Below the pieces are notes generated by a model. That model was not told the DNA's origin, ran no database searches, and worked only from the letters and a program-made list of their open reading frames with translations. A DNA stretch of 64,000 bases from Lichenibacterium ramalinae (GTDB taxonomy: Bacteria; Pseudomonadota; Alphaproteobacteria; Rhizobiales; Beijerinckiaceae): NCBI RefSeq assembly GCF_004137085.1, contig NZ_QYBC01000025.1:1-64000 (forward strand), given 5' to 3'. Made by a program: the position numbers and the translations under genes. Below, one piece after another: positions 8,298-15,737 of the stretch. Within the stretch, counting starts at the first letter, position 1; every line of letters starts with the position of its first letter.

Positions 8298-9113
8298 TCA
8301 GGCCGACGCTTTGGGTTTCCGAGCGCCCCGGCGACGAGTTTCGGGCCCGAGCACCAGCCACGCAGGCGCGTGATCGCTCGCGCCGGCTTTCCCTCTCACG
8401 TCGCGACTGACGTCGGCCTCGGTCAGGCGAAACGCCAGGTTGGGGCTGAGGAGCAGGTGGTCGAGTCGCATGCCCTTGTCGTTCGGCCAGCGCTGGTGGA
8501 GGTAGGCCCAGAAGGTCCAGAGCCGCCCCTCGGGGTGTCGTTGCCGCAAGGCGTCCGTCCAACCCTGGTCCACGAGCCGTGCGAATGCCGACCGGCTCTG
8601 CCCTGCCAGCAGGGCATTCTCCTTCTCGCGGTGCCCGGGATAGATGTCGGCCTCGGTCGGCACCACGTTGTAGTCGCCGGCGAGCACGACCGGCACGCCG
8701 GCAGCCATCAGCTCCGCCGCATGGGCGATGAGGCGCTCGAACCAGGCGAGCTTGTCGTCGAACTTGGGTCCGGGCCGGGGATTGCCGTTCGGCAGATACA
8801 GCGAGGCGACGAGGACGCCGTCCACCGCGGCCTCGATGTAGCGGGCCTGCGCGTCGTCGGGATCGCCGGGCAGCCTGCGGCGGGTGAGGACGGGGGTGGC
8901 GCCGCGGGCGAGGATGGCGACGCCGTTCCAGCTCCGCTGGCCCTGCCACACGGCGCCGTAGCCGGCAGCCTCGAGGGCCGCGAGCGGGAAGGCGTGCTGG
9001 TCGGCCTTCAACTCCTGCAGGCAGACGACGTCGGGTCGCTCGGCCTCGAGCCACTGCAGCAGGTTCGGCAGCCGCGTGTTGATGCCGTTGACGTTGAACG
9101 TCGCGATCCTCAT
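8298..9113 (-). CDS. xthA: exodeoxyribonuclease III (AP endonuclease)
   Basis: This 271-residue enzyme of the ExoIII/APE1 family cleaves abasic sites and removes damaged 3' ends. Visible motifs, in order: MRIATFNVNGINTRLP (metal-binding Asn), CLQELK (metal-binding Glu), LAGDYNVVPTEADIYP (Asp and Asn of the active site), GMRLDHLLLSP, and the C-terminal GASDHAPAWLVL with the catalytic His. ATG 9113 begins the conserved N-terminus and overlaps the ligD stop by four bases (ATGA), so translation is probably coupled to LigD. Making the end-cleaning nuclease together with the end-joining ligase is functionally sensible. Confidence 0.93.
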   Translation of the reverse strand: MRIATFNVNGINTRLPNLLQWLEAERPDVVCLQELKADQHAFPLAALEAAGYGAVWQGQRSWNGVAILARGATPVLTRRRLPGDPDDAQARYIEAAVDGVLVASLYLPNGNPRPGPKFDDKLAWFERLIAHAAELMAAGVPVVLAGDYNVVPTEADIYPGHREKENALLAGQSRSAFARLVDQGWTDALRQRHPEGRLWTFWAYLHQRWPNDKGMRLDHLLLSPNLAFRLTEADVSRDVRGKAGASDHAPAWLVLGPETRRRGARKPKASA

Positions 9114-11764
9114 CGCAGGCGGCCCCTGACCGGACCGAGCCTCTCGACGGCCTCGGCCAGGGATCGTTCGCCGTCGTCGTAGTCCGCCCACGCCTTGAGC
9201 TTGCGCACCAGAGCCGGGACGGTCCTGATCGTGTAGCGGGCCGGATCGAGCCCCTTCTTCACCTCCCTCCAGGTGATCGGCATGGAGACCGGCGCGCCCG
9301 GGCGCCCGCGTGGCGAGAAGGGCGCGACGGCGGTCGCCGTGCGGTCGTTGCGGAGGTAGTCGAGGAAGATGCGACCCGTCCGCTCCTTCTTGGCCATGGT
9401 GGTCAGGAAGCGCGTCGGGGCGTCCGCCGCCATGATTCTGCACACGTCCCGCGCGAAGGCCTTGGCGGCCGGCCAGTCGATACCCTCGGCCGACACCGGG
9501 GTGACGACGTGCAGTCCCTTGCCGCCCGTGGTCTTGCAGAAGCTGACGAGGCCGAGGAGGTCGAGGAGGTCGCGCAACTCCTTGGCGGCGGCGATCACCT
9601 CGGCGAAGTCCACGTCCGGCGCGGGGTCGAGGTCGAACACCAGCCGCCCCGGCTGCTCGGGGCGGGAGGCTTCGCAGTTCCAGGGGTGCAGTTCGACGGC
9701 TCCGGCCTGGGCCGCCGCGATGAGCGCCTCGACGCTGTCGAGTTCGATATAGGCCTCGCGTTCTCCCGGGATGGTCACCTCGGTGATCAGGGGAGACTGG
9801 TTCTGGCCGGTGTGGCGCTGGAAGAACTTCTGGTGCCCGTCGATGCCGTCCGGCATGCGGACGATGGAGCAGGGTCGGCCCTGGATATGGCGCAGGAGCC
9901 GGCCGCCGACCGCCTCGTAGTAGCGGGCGAGGTCGAGCTTGGTGACGGGTTTGCCGTCGCCGTCGTCGGGCCAGAGCGGCTTGTCGGCATGGGAAACGGT
10001 GACGCCCATCACGGGCACGGAACCGCGCGGCACGACGGTCCTGGCCTGGACCGTGCCCGCCACCGGCACGCGAGGCGCGGTGGCGGCCTCCGGCACCGGT
10101 GCTTCAGCCTCGACCTCCTCTGCGGGCTTGTCCTCGCGCAGGCCCTTGAAGGAGGCCTGGCGGGTCATGCCGTCCGCGGTGAAGCCGGCATGGTGGATCT
10201 CCGCCACCAGCTCCGGCCGAACCCAGTGGGCGCCGGCCGCCTTCTTCGGCGCGCCTCGGCCCGCGAAGGGGCTGTGCTCGGCCTCGACCGCCTTCAGTCG
10301 TGGCAGGATCACGTCGACGACGTCGCGCCCGAATCCGGTGCCGATCCGGCCCACGTAGACCAGGTCGCCGTCGCGGTAGACCCCGGCGAGCAGAGAACGG
10401 AAGTCCTGGCCCGTGGTGGTCCAGCCGCCGATCACCACCTCCTGGCCCTCCCGGGTCTTCGCCTTGCCCCAGCTCTCGCTCCGCCCGGACTGGTAGGGCG
10501 CGTCGAGGCGCTTCGAGATGATGCCCTCGAGACCCATGCGGCTGACCGACTCGAGCATCTCCTCGCCGGCCGTGACGAAATGCTCGACGTAGCGGACGTT
10601 GGGCGGCGCGCCCTCGACCAAGGCCTGCAGCCGGGTCTTGCGCTCCGACAGCGGCAGGGACCGCAGGTCGGCCTTGCCGGCGAAGAGCAGGTCGAAGACG
10701 AAGTAGGTCAGGCCGGCCGTCCTGCCGTCCGAGATGGCCGCCTGCAGGGCCGAGAAGCTCGGGGCACCCGCGTGGTCCAGCGCCACGACCTCGCCGTCGA
10801 CGATGCCGTCCGGCAGGCTGGCGCCGGAAGCCACGATCTCCGGGAACCTGGCCGACCAGTCCAGCCCCTTCCGGGTCAGGAGGACGGCCTTGCCGCGCTC
10901 CACGCGCAACTGCATGCGGTAGCCGTCGAACTTGATCTCGTGGGCCCAGTTCGGGCCCGACGGCGGCTTCGACAGCGACTGGGCCAGCTGCGGCGCGACG
11001 AAGTCCGGCAGGCGGGACACGGTCGCGGCCTTCGCCGCCGCGGCCTTGGCCGGCGCCTTCCCGGCCCGCGTCGTGGCGCCGGCCCCGGTGTTCCTCTCTC
11101 CGCGATCGCCCTGCCATTCGGCCCCGGCATCGGCGCCCCCGGCGGTCATGAACGGCTTCGCGGCGTTTCCCGTGCCGGCGGTGATCTCGGGCATGGTTCG
11201 GCCGGACGCGACCGACCGGTCGGCGTCCGTCGGACCGGTGGCGTCGCCCTCGACCGCGGCCTCGTCGCGGTGCTTGATGAGGAGCCAGGCTTTCCCGGGC
11301 TTGTCGCTGCCCTTGCCCTTCATGCGCACCAGCACCCAGGAGCCGTGCATCCGCTCGCCCTCCATGACGAACTTCAGCTCGCCCTTCCGGAGCGCGGCCC
11401 CGACGTCCTCGAAGCCCGGCTCCGGCGCCCAGAAGCCGCGGTCCCACAGCATGACGGTGCCGCCACCGTACTGGCCCTTGGGGATGGTGCCCTCGAAGTC
11501 GCCGTAGTCGAGCGGGTGGTCCTCGACCTCCATCGCCATGCGGCGGTCCTTGGGGTCGAGCGACGGCGCCTTGGGGACGGCCCAGGAGCGGAACGTGCCC
11601 TCGGACTCCAGCCGCAGGTCGAAGTGGAGGTGGCTGGCGGCGTGCTTCTGGATCACGAAGCGCAGCGCCTTCGACGGCACCACCCGCGCGTCCTTTCCCG
11701 ACGGCTCGCTCGTCCGGGAGAAGTCCCGCATGCTCTGGTAGGACTGAAGCTTCGTCGCCGTCAT
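9110..11764 (-). CDS. ligD: multifunctional DNA ligase D of non-homologous end joining
   Basis: The 884-residue protein has three LigD modules. An N-terminal 3'-phosphoesterase (about residues 35-185) shows HLHFDLRLE and DYGDFEGTIPKGQYGGG. A central ATP-dependent ligase (about 255-560) has the nucleotidyl-Lys motif HEIKFDGYR near residue 278. A C-terminal primase-like polymerase (about 600-870) has the catalytic FDLDP pair. The PE-Lig-Pol order is the one common in alphaproteobacteria and Pseudomonas, whereas mycobacteria use Pol-PE-Lig. A low-complexity Ala/Lys linker separates PE from ligase. The partner ku lies 450 bp away on the other strand. LigD repairs double-strand breaks, mainly in stationary or desiccated cells. 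Confidence 0.95.
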   Translation of the reverse strand: MTATKLQSYQSMRDFSRTSEPSGKDARVVPSKALRFVIQKHAASHLHFDLRLESEGTFRSWAVPKAPSLDPKDRRMAMEVEDHPLDYGDFEGTIPKGQYGGGTVMLWDRGFWAPEPGFEDVGAALRKGELKFVMEGERMHGSWVLVRMKGKGSDKPGKAWLLIKHRDEAAVEGDATGPTDADRSVASGRTMPEITAGTGNAAKPFMTAGGADAGAEWQGDRGERNTGAGATTRAGKAPAKAAAAKAATVSRLPDFVAPQLAQSLSKPPSGPNWAHEIKFDGYRMQLRVERGKAVLLTRKGLDWSARFPEIVASGASLPDGIVDGEVVALDHAGAPSFSALQAAISDGRTAGLTYFVFDLLFAGKADLRSLPLSERKTRLQALVEGAPPNVRYVEHFVTAGEEMLESVSRMGLEGIISKRLDAPYQSGRSESWGKAKTREGQEVVIGGWTTTGQDFRSLLAGVYRDGDLVYVGRIGTGFGRDVVDVILPRLKAVEAEHSPFAGRGAPKKAAGAHWVRPELVAEIHHAGFTADGMTRQASFKGLREDKPAEEVEAEAPVPEAATAPRVPVAGTVQARTVVPRGSVPVMGVTVSHADKPLWPDDGDGKPVTKLDLARYYEAVGGRLLRHIQGRPCSIVRMPDGIDGHQKFFQRHTGQNQSPLITEVTIPGEREAYIELDSVEALIAAAQAGAVELHPWNCEASRPEQPGRLVFDLDPAPDVDFAEVIAAAKELRDLLDLLGLVSFCKTTGGKGLHVVTPVSAEGIDWPAAKAFARDVCRIMAADAPTRFLTTMAKKERTGRIFLDYLRNDRTATAVAPFSPRGRPGAPVSMPITWREVKKGLDPARYTIRTVPALVRKLKAWADYDDGERSLAEAVERLGPVRGRLR

Positions 11765-11793
11765 GGTCGCTCCGACCCGGGGTCAGTACCCCT

Positions 11794-11819
11794 AACGGAC
11801 GTGCGGGCCGGCGTGATCC
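11794..11819 (-). promoter_or_regulatory. weak EcfG-like promoter candidate upstream of ligD
   Basis: On the minus strand there is GGATC, 17 bases, then CGTT, ending about 30 bp before the ligD start. The general-stress sigma factor EcfG of alphaproteobacteria uses GGAAC-N16/17-CGTT, so one position deviates. Stress control of ligD would be biologically reasonable, but the match is imperfect. Confidence 0.3.
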
Positions 11820-11889
11820 GGGCCGACCCAGGGCTTGGTGAATCCTTTCTCGGCGCGAGCGCGTTGACGAAAGGCAGGGAGACGCCAGC

Positions 11890-12132
11890 ATGACAGAGGC
11901 AACCGAACAGACCCGCCGCTTCAGCGTGCAGGCCCGCCACGTCGACGCCCACCACGCCAGGGTGCTCGAGGAGACGTCCTTCGAGGCTGCCGCGGTCGCC
12001 TACGCCGAGGAGTTCGGCCTTCCCTTCGCGGACGAGCACGAGATGAGCGTCGTCGTGCGCGACCTCGACAACGGTCACCAGCACTCGTTCCGGATCGACC
12101 TCGACACGGGCGACACGACCGCCACCGGCTGA
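11890..12132 (+). CDS. small conserved protein (possibly DUF5961-like)
   Basis: An 80-residue acidic protein without signal peptide or membrane segment. It starts with MTEATEQTRRFSVQARHVDAHHA, continues with SFEAAAVAYAEEF, and ends with strand-like VVVRDLDNGHQHSFRIDLDTG. The order beta, helix, beta and the many His/Asp residues recall small alphaproteobacterial stress-associated proteins sometimes grouped as DUF5961; this is a recollection, not a test. It sits between ligD and ku, divergent from ligD and 88 bp before ku on the same strand. A good Shine-Dalgarno (AGGGAGA) precedes the ATG. No function is assigned. Confidence 0.7.
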   Translation: MTEATEQTRRFSVQARHVDAHHARVLEETSFEAAAVAYAEEFGLPFADEHEMSVVVRDLDNGHQHSFRIDLDTGDTTATG

Positions 12133-12150
12133 CCGGAGCCACGTCGCTCG

Positions 12151-12173
12151 AACGATCCTTCCTCGGGATCGTT
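12151..12173 (+). promoter_or_regulatory. inverted repeat upstream of ku
   Basis: AACGATCC and GGATCGTT form a perfect 8-bp inverted repeat with a 7-base spacer, 48 bp before the ku start and 19 bp after the preceding stop. It could be an operator or a short attenuator/terminator. No T-run follows, so an intrinsic terminator is less likely. Confidence 0.4.
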
Positions 12174-12220
12174 GTGACCCCGAGGAAGCGCATGATCCGC
12201 TTCGCCCGAGGGACATCGAC

Positions 12221-13099
12221 ATGGCGTATCGCCCGAGCTGGCAAGGTCATCTCAAGCTGTCGCTCGTGACCTGTCCCGTCGCGCTCTACACGGCGACCAG
12301 CGCCGGCGGAGACGTGCACTTCCACCTGATCAACCCGGACACCAACAACCGCATCAAGATGATCACGACCGATCCCGAGACCGGGCCGATCGAGCGGTCG
12401 AAGCTGGTGAAGGGCTACGAGGTTTCGAAGGGCGAGTATGTCCTGCTGACCCCCGAGGACATCGCCTCGGTCAAGCTCGAGAGCACGCGGACGATCGAGA
12501 TCGAGCGGTTCGTGTCCGAATCGGAGATCGATCGCCTCTATTGGGACAACCCCTACTTCATCGCGCCGGACGGCACGCTCGCCCAGGAGGCCTTCGGGGT
12601 CATCCGCACCGCGATGGAGAAGACGGGACAGATCGCCCTCGGCCGCATCGTCCTGGCGACGCGCGAGCGCATCGTCGCGCTGGAGCCGCGCGGCAAGGGC
12701 ATCCTCGCCTACACGATCCGCTCGGACGCCGAGGTGCGCAAGTCCGACGACATCTTCAAGGACATCGACGACGGCCACCCCGACCCGGCGATGATCGCCA
12801 TCGCCGAGAAGATCATCGAGCAGAAGGAAGGGCCATTCGACCCGAGCCAGTTCGTCGACCGATACGAGGAGGCCCTCAAGGCGCTGATCGAGGACAAGAG
12901 GAAGGGCCATGCCTCGGCCAAGGTCGAGGAGCCCGAAGCCTCGAACGTGATCGACCTGATGGCGGCCCTGCGGGCGAGCCTCGCAGGCAAGCAGGAAACC
13001 GCGGCGAAGAAGCCGGCGCCCAAGGCCAAGCCCGCCGCCAAGGCGAAACCCGAGAAGGCCAAGGCGGCCGCCAAGCCGAAGGCCCGCAAGGCGGGCTGA
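12221..13099 (+). CDS. ku: Ku homodimeric end-binding protein of NHEJ
   Basis: The 292-residue bacterial Ku starts with MAYRPSWQGHLKLSLVTCPVALYTAT and contains FHLINPDTNNRI, the ring-forming core up to about residue 230, and RYEEALKALIEDK. A Lys/Ala-rich tail of about 45 residues (KPAAKAKPEKAKAAAKPKARKAG) follows, like the basic tails that help Ku move along DNA and bind LigD. Bacterial Ku encircles double-strand ends and recruits LigD, which is encoded next door on the other strand. The stop codon lies in the first unit of a 20-bp tandem repeat, so the 3' end may have been changed by repeat expansion. Confidence 0.95.
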   Translation: MAYRPSWQGHLKLSLVTCPVALYTATSAGGDVHFHLINPDTNNRIKMITTDPETGPIERSKLVKGYEVSKGEYVLLTPEDIASVKLESTRTIEIERFVSESEIDRLYWDNPYFIAPDGTLAQEAFGVIRTAMEKTGQIALGRIVLATRERIVALEPRGKGILAYTIRSDAEVRKSDDIFKDIDDGHPDPAMIAIAEKIIEQKEGPFDPSQFVDRYEEALKALIEDKRKGHASAKVEEPEASNVIDLMAALRASLAGKQETAAKKPAPKAKPAAKAKPEKAKAAAKPKARKAG

Positions 13100-13157
13100 A
13101 GGCCCGCAAGGCGGGCTGAAGGCCCGCAAGGCGGGCTGAAGGCCCGCAAGGCGGGCC
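13081..13157 (+). repeat. four tandem 20-bp repeats overlapping the ku stop codon
   Basis: Three full units and one partial unit of GGCCCGCAAGGCGGGCTGAA run from 13081. Each unit holds a 6-bp stem (GCCCGC/GCGGGC) with a 3-base loop, and the last forms a 7-bp stem. Every full unit also contains a TGA; the first is the ku stop. The array therefore gives a row of small hairpins between convergent genes, ending 9 bp before the next gene's stop. Confidence 0.85.
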
Positions 13158-13165
13158 GGACCGGC

Positions 13166-13702
13166 TCAGGCCCTTCCGGCCTTTCCATAGGCCGTGCGGG
13201 CGTCGAGGAGCGCCTGGGCGGCGGCCTTGTGACGCTCGACGTAGGAGGCCTGGGCGGCCCTGCGCTCGGCATCGAGTTCGTCCTGACGCCGCCGGAAGTC
13301 GGTCTCCTCCGACTTCCGCTCATCGTCGAGGTTGCGCAGGGCCGCCTCCGCCGCGTCGAGCGCCGACCGGTCCGGGGGCGGTTTCGGCGGCGGCGAGGGC
13401 TTGCCGCTCGGCTTGGCCCCGGTCCTCCTCGGTGCGTCCGGCACCTTGGGCAGGCTGACGGATTCGCGCGCGAAGGGATCGCCCGATCCCACGGCGCGCT
13501 TGAGCGGGACTTCCGGATGGGCCAGTGCCGCCTCGACAGCCTGCGGGTCGTCGGTGACGCGCGCCTGCCCGTCGGCGAACAGGTTCTGATGCGTCCCCCA
13601 GGCGCGCAGGGCCGCGGCCTGGCTCGGCGCGGCCACGACGGTGTCGAAGAACCCGAGGTGGGTTTGGAACACCTTCAGTCGGCGTCCCGTGGCCTGGGTC
13701 AT
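13166..13702 (-). CDS. uncharacterised protein with C-terminal coiled coil (TolA-like in appearance)
   Basis: A 178-residue soluble protein. The N-terminal 75 residues look folded (LKVFQTHLGFFDTVVAAPSQAAALRAWG) and resemble a short alphaproteobacterial domain often annotated as cell-envelope TolA-like. A Pro/Lys linker (about 95-115) is followed by a long charged helix rich in Ala, Glu, Asp and Arg up to the end. There is no signal peptide. ATG 13702 is chosen because GGGAGG lies just upstream. The gene converges on ku across the tandem repeat. A role beside the repair genes is possible but unsupported. Confidence 0.75.
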   Translation of the reverse strand: MTQATGRRLKVFQTHLGFFDTVVAAPSQAAALRAWGTHQNLFADGQARVTDDPQAVEAALAHPEVPLKRAVGSGDPFARESVSLPKVPDAPRRTGAKPSGKPSPPPKPPPDRSALDAAEAALRNLDDERKSEETDFRRRQDELDAERRAAQASYVERHKAAAQALLDARTAYGKAGRA

Positions 13703-13824
13703 GGGAACCTCCCGTGTCGTCCGAGCGTCGCGGGACGCCGCGGCACAACAGCGATCCGCGTCATCTCTCAGACCCCAGCGCCCGTCAACGCGGATCGGTC
13801 GACGCCGACAGCCTGGACGTCGTT

Positions 13825-14069
13825 GTCGGACATCAAGCCGATACAAGGTCTGCTGCGGAAGCGTGTGATCCTCGATCAGCCGGTCGCCGCAGCCCCGCTC
13901 GCCGTCGATCCGGGCCCCGGCTGCCGCAGGCTTGTCGATGTTTCGGTACAGCGAGCGAACGGAGACGCCAGCCTCCTGCGCGAGCCGTGCGGCCATCACG
14001 GGTGTGGGCAGCGTGCTCATCGCCTGGAGGAGGCAAAAGAGGCGGTCGCCCCGCGCCGTCAGCCTACTG
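13825..14069 (-). pseudogene. remnant of a YafY-type (HTH-WYL) transcriptional regulator
   Basis: The minus strand encodes LTARGDRLFCLLQAMSTLP, VMAARLAQEAGVSVRSLYRNID and GARIDGERGCG, followed by LIEDHTLPQQTLYRLDVRQ. This follows the N-terminal helix-turn-helix and linker of YafY regulators. After that the similarity stops and the whole WYL effector domain is missing. Conserved positions are also changed: the family has LYRDI and GYGY where this has LYRNI and GCGD. The reading frame runs on without a stop into the gene at 13702. Treated as a truncated remnant, probably once paired with the phnB-like remnant next to it. Confidence 0.6.
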
Positions 14070-14145
14070 CCGGTTTCTGTCAGGTCGGCGTTGGTCCATC
14101 CCGGTGACGGGGCACGACGACATGCCCCGCCTATCGGAGACTGCC

Positions 14146-14558
14146 GTGACCGTTCAGACGACGACCCACCTCGACTTCCGCGGGCAGGCCCGCGCGGCTC
14201 TCGACTGCTACTGCTCCGTCCTTGGGGGCGAGCGGACGATCGTCACCTATGGAGACCTTGGGGCGACGCAGGGCGTCGGGCAGGCCGAGCACATGATCTG
14301 AGGCCAGGCGGCTTCCGTTGAGGGGTTCCGGATCATGGCCTATGACATGCAGCCGGAGAAGCCTTTGAATTCCGGCGAGAACGCGTCCTACGTGTCGGTC
14401 CGCGGCGACCCGTCCGAGGAGATCGCGGCGCACTGGGAGAAGCTCCGCATGGACGCGTCGGTTCTGCAGCCGCTCGGCCCCTCGGCCTGGTCCCGCTCGA
14501 CGGGATGGTGGACGATCGGTTCGGGGTGACCTGGGTCATCGATTCGATGATCGCCTGA
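14146..14558 (+). pseudogene. broken PhnB-like VOC-family gene
   Basis: Starting at GTG 14146 (or ATG 14122), the sequence reads like PhnB/3-demethylubiquinone methyltransferase-like VOC proteins: HLDFRGQARAALDCYCSVLGGE, then RIMAYDMQPEKPL, YVSVRGDPSEEIAAHWEKL and VLQPLGP. It is broken twice. A TGA at 14299-14301 replaces the Trp codon expected before GQA, and a frameshift near 14490 moves the C-terminal LDGMVDDRFGVTWVIDS into another frame. PhnB-like genes are commonly divergent from YafY regulators, as here; both partners are defective. Confidence 0.75.
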
Positions 14559-14921
14559 GCTGACATGCCGATTGGCGGACAATCAAACGTCCAGCCGCTT
14601 TCCGGCATCAAAGCCGGAATCGTGGGCGACCGGGTCGGGTCGGCAGGAGCCGTCGGGCCTGAGCGTCGGTGGATCGGCTCGATCGCCTCGCGACCCGGCG
14701 CCGGGCACCCTGCGGAGGGCGCCTGGCGATCCTCGATTTCACCGGGCCTGTGTCGGCGCGCCGAGAGTCCATGTCGGGGTGACGCCCACGCTGTTCACGG
14801 TGGCCTTCAGCGCCCGCCGTTGCCTCCGGAAGGGCCGTCGAGCATGTGAGGCGATGGCCACCACGAAATCGTAAAAGCCTTGTAGGATGAAGCGCCGAGA
14901 GCTCGAGTGCCTGAAGGATCC
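14559..14921. other. 363-bp stretch without a recognisable gene
   Basis: Two overlapping rightward open frames of about 95-100 codons exist, but they show no family similarity or compositional signature of a real gene. The stretch probably combines decayed DNA with the promoter of the creatininase-like gene. Confidence 0.4.
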
Positions 14922-15737
14922 ATGTCGTATCGCCTGTTCCCGATCATCGTCGCCCTGGCACTCACGTCGAGCCCCGGGGTCGCCCAGACCCCTGATACCG
15001 TCTGGCTCGAGGGATTGACCTGGACCGAGCTGCGCGACCGCATCCAGAGCGGCACCACCACAGCCATGATCCCCATCGGAGGTGTCGAGCAGAGCGGGCC
15101 GGACATCGCGCTCGGCAAGCACGACGCGCGCGCCAAGGTGCTGGCGGAGCGGATCGCACGCGAACTCGGGCACACACTGGTCGCACCCGTCGTGGCCTAC
15201 GTGCCCGAAGGCGGCATCGAGCCGCCGACCTCGCACATGCGCTTCCCTGGCACCCTCACGGTGCCGTCCAGCGTCTTCCGCGCCACCATCGAATCCATTG
15301 GCGCCAGCCTCAAGCTGCACGGGTTCAAGACCGTGGTGTTGATCGGCGAGCACGGCAGCTACCAGGGCGACCTCGCCTTCGTGGCGGCCGATCTCAACCG
15401 AAAATGGGCTGCGACCTCCGCGAGGGCCTATTTCGTGCCGGAATATTACCGGGCCGCGACAGTCGGGTTCAAATCCGTGCTGCGGAGCCATGGGTTTTCA
15501 GACGCCGAGATCGGCACCCATGCGGGCGTGGCCGACACCTCGCTGACGATGAGCTTGGCCCCGGACGACGTCCGTCAGGAGGGCCTCAAGTCCGGGGTCG
15601 ATCTCGATGCCGCTCATGGTGTCTACGGCGAGCCGCGACGGTCCAATGCCGAGGTCGGCAAGCTCGGGGCAGACGACATCGTGCAGAAGACGGTCGCGGC
15701 CATCAGGGCCGACCTTTCGCGTGGAGCACGCCCATGA
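14922..15737 (+). CDS. exported creatininase-family protein with altered metal site
   Basis: A 271-residue protein with a signal peptide (LFPIIVALALTSSPGVAQ-T). The mature part follows the creatininase/MftE fold: LTWTELRDRIQSGTTTAMIPIGG, SHMRFPGTLTVPSSVF, VVLIGEHGSYQGD and IGTHAGVADTSLTM. In active creatininases a GSxEQHGPHLP-type loop provides a Glu and a His ligand; here it reads GGVEQSGPDIALGKHD, so the His is Ser, and the later ETS element is DTS. Catalysis may be altered or lost. Creatininase relatives are usually cytoplasmic, so export is unusual. Its stop overlaps the next start (ATGA), which implies joint expression with the beta-propeller protein. Confidence 0.85.
   Translation: MSYRLFPIIVALALTSSPGVAQTPDTVWLEGLTWTELRDRIQSGTTTAMIPIGGVEQSGPDIALGKHDARAKVLAERIARELGHTLVAPVVAYVPEGGIEPPTSHMRFPGTLTVPSSVFRATIESIGASLKLHGFKTVVLIGEHGSYQGDLAFVAADLNRKWAATSARAYFVPEYYRAATVGFKSVLRSHGFSDAEIGTHAGVADTSLTMSLAPDDVRQEGLKSGVDLDAAHGVYGEPRRSNAEVGKLGADDIVQKTVAAIRADLSRGARP

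Noticed and set aside
13081-13157. CRISPR-like array
   Set aside because: The 20-bp units are directly adjacent with no spacers, so this is a simple tandem repeat.
14559-14921. Small genes of about 95-100 codons
   Set aside because: Two overlapping frames have no homology, no convincing ribosome site and no biased third positions compared with real genes around them.
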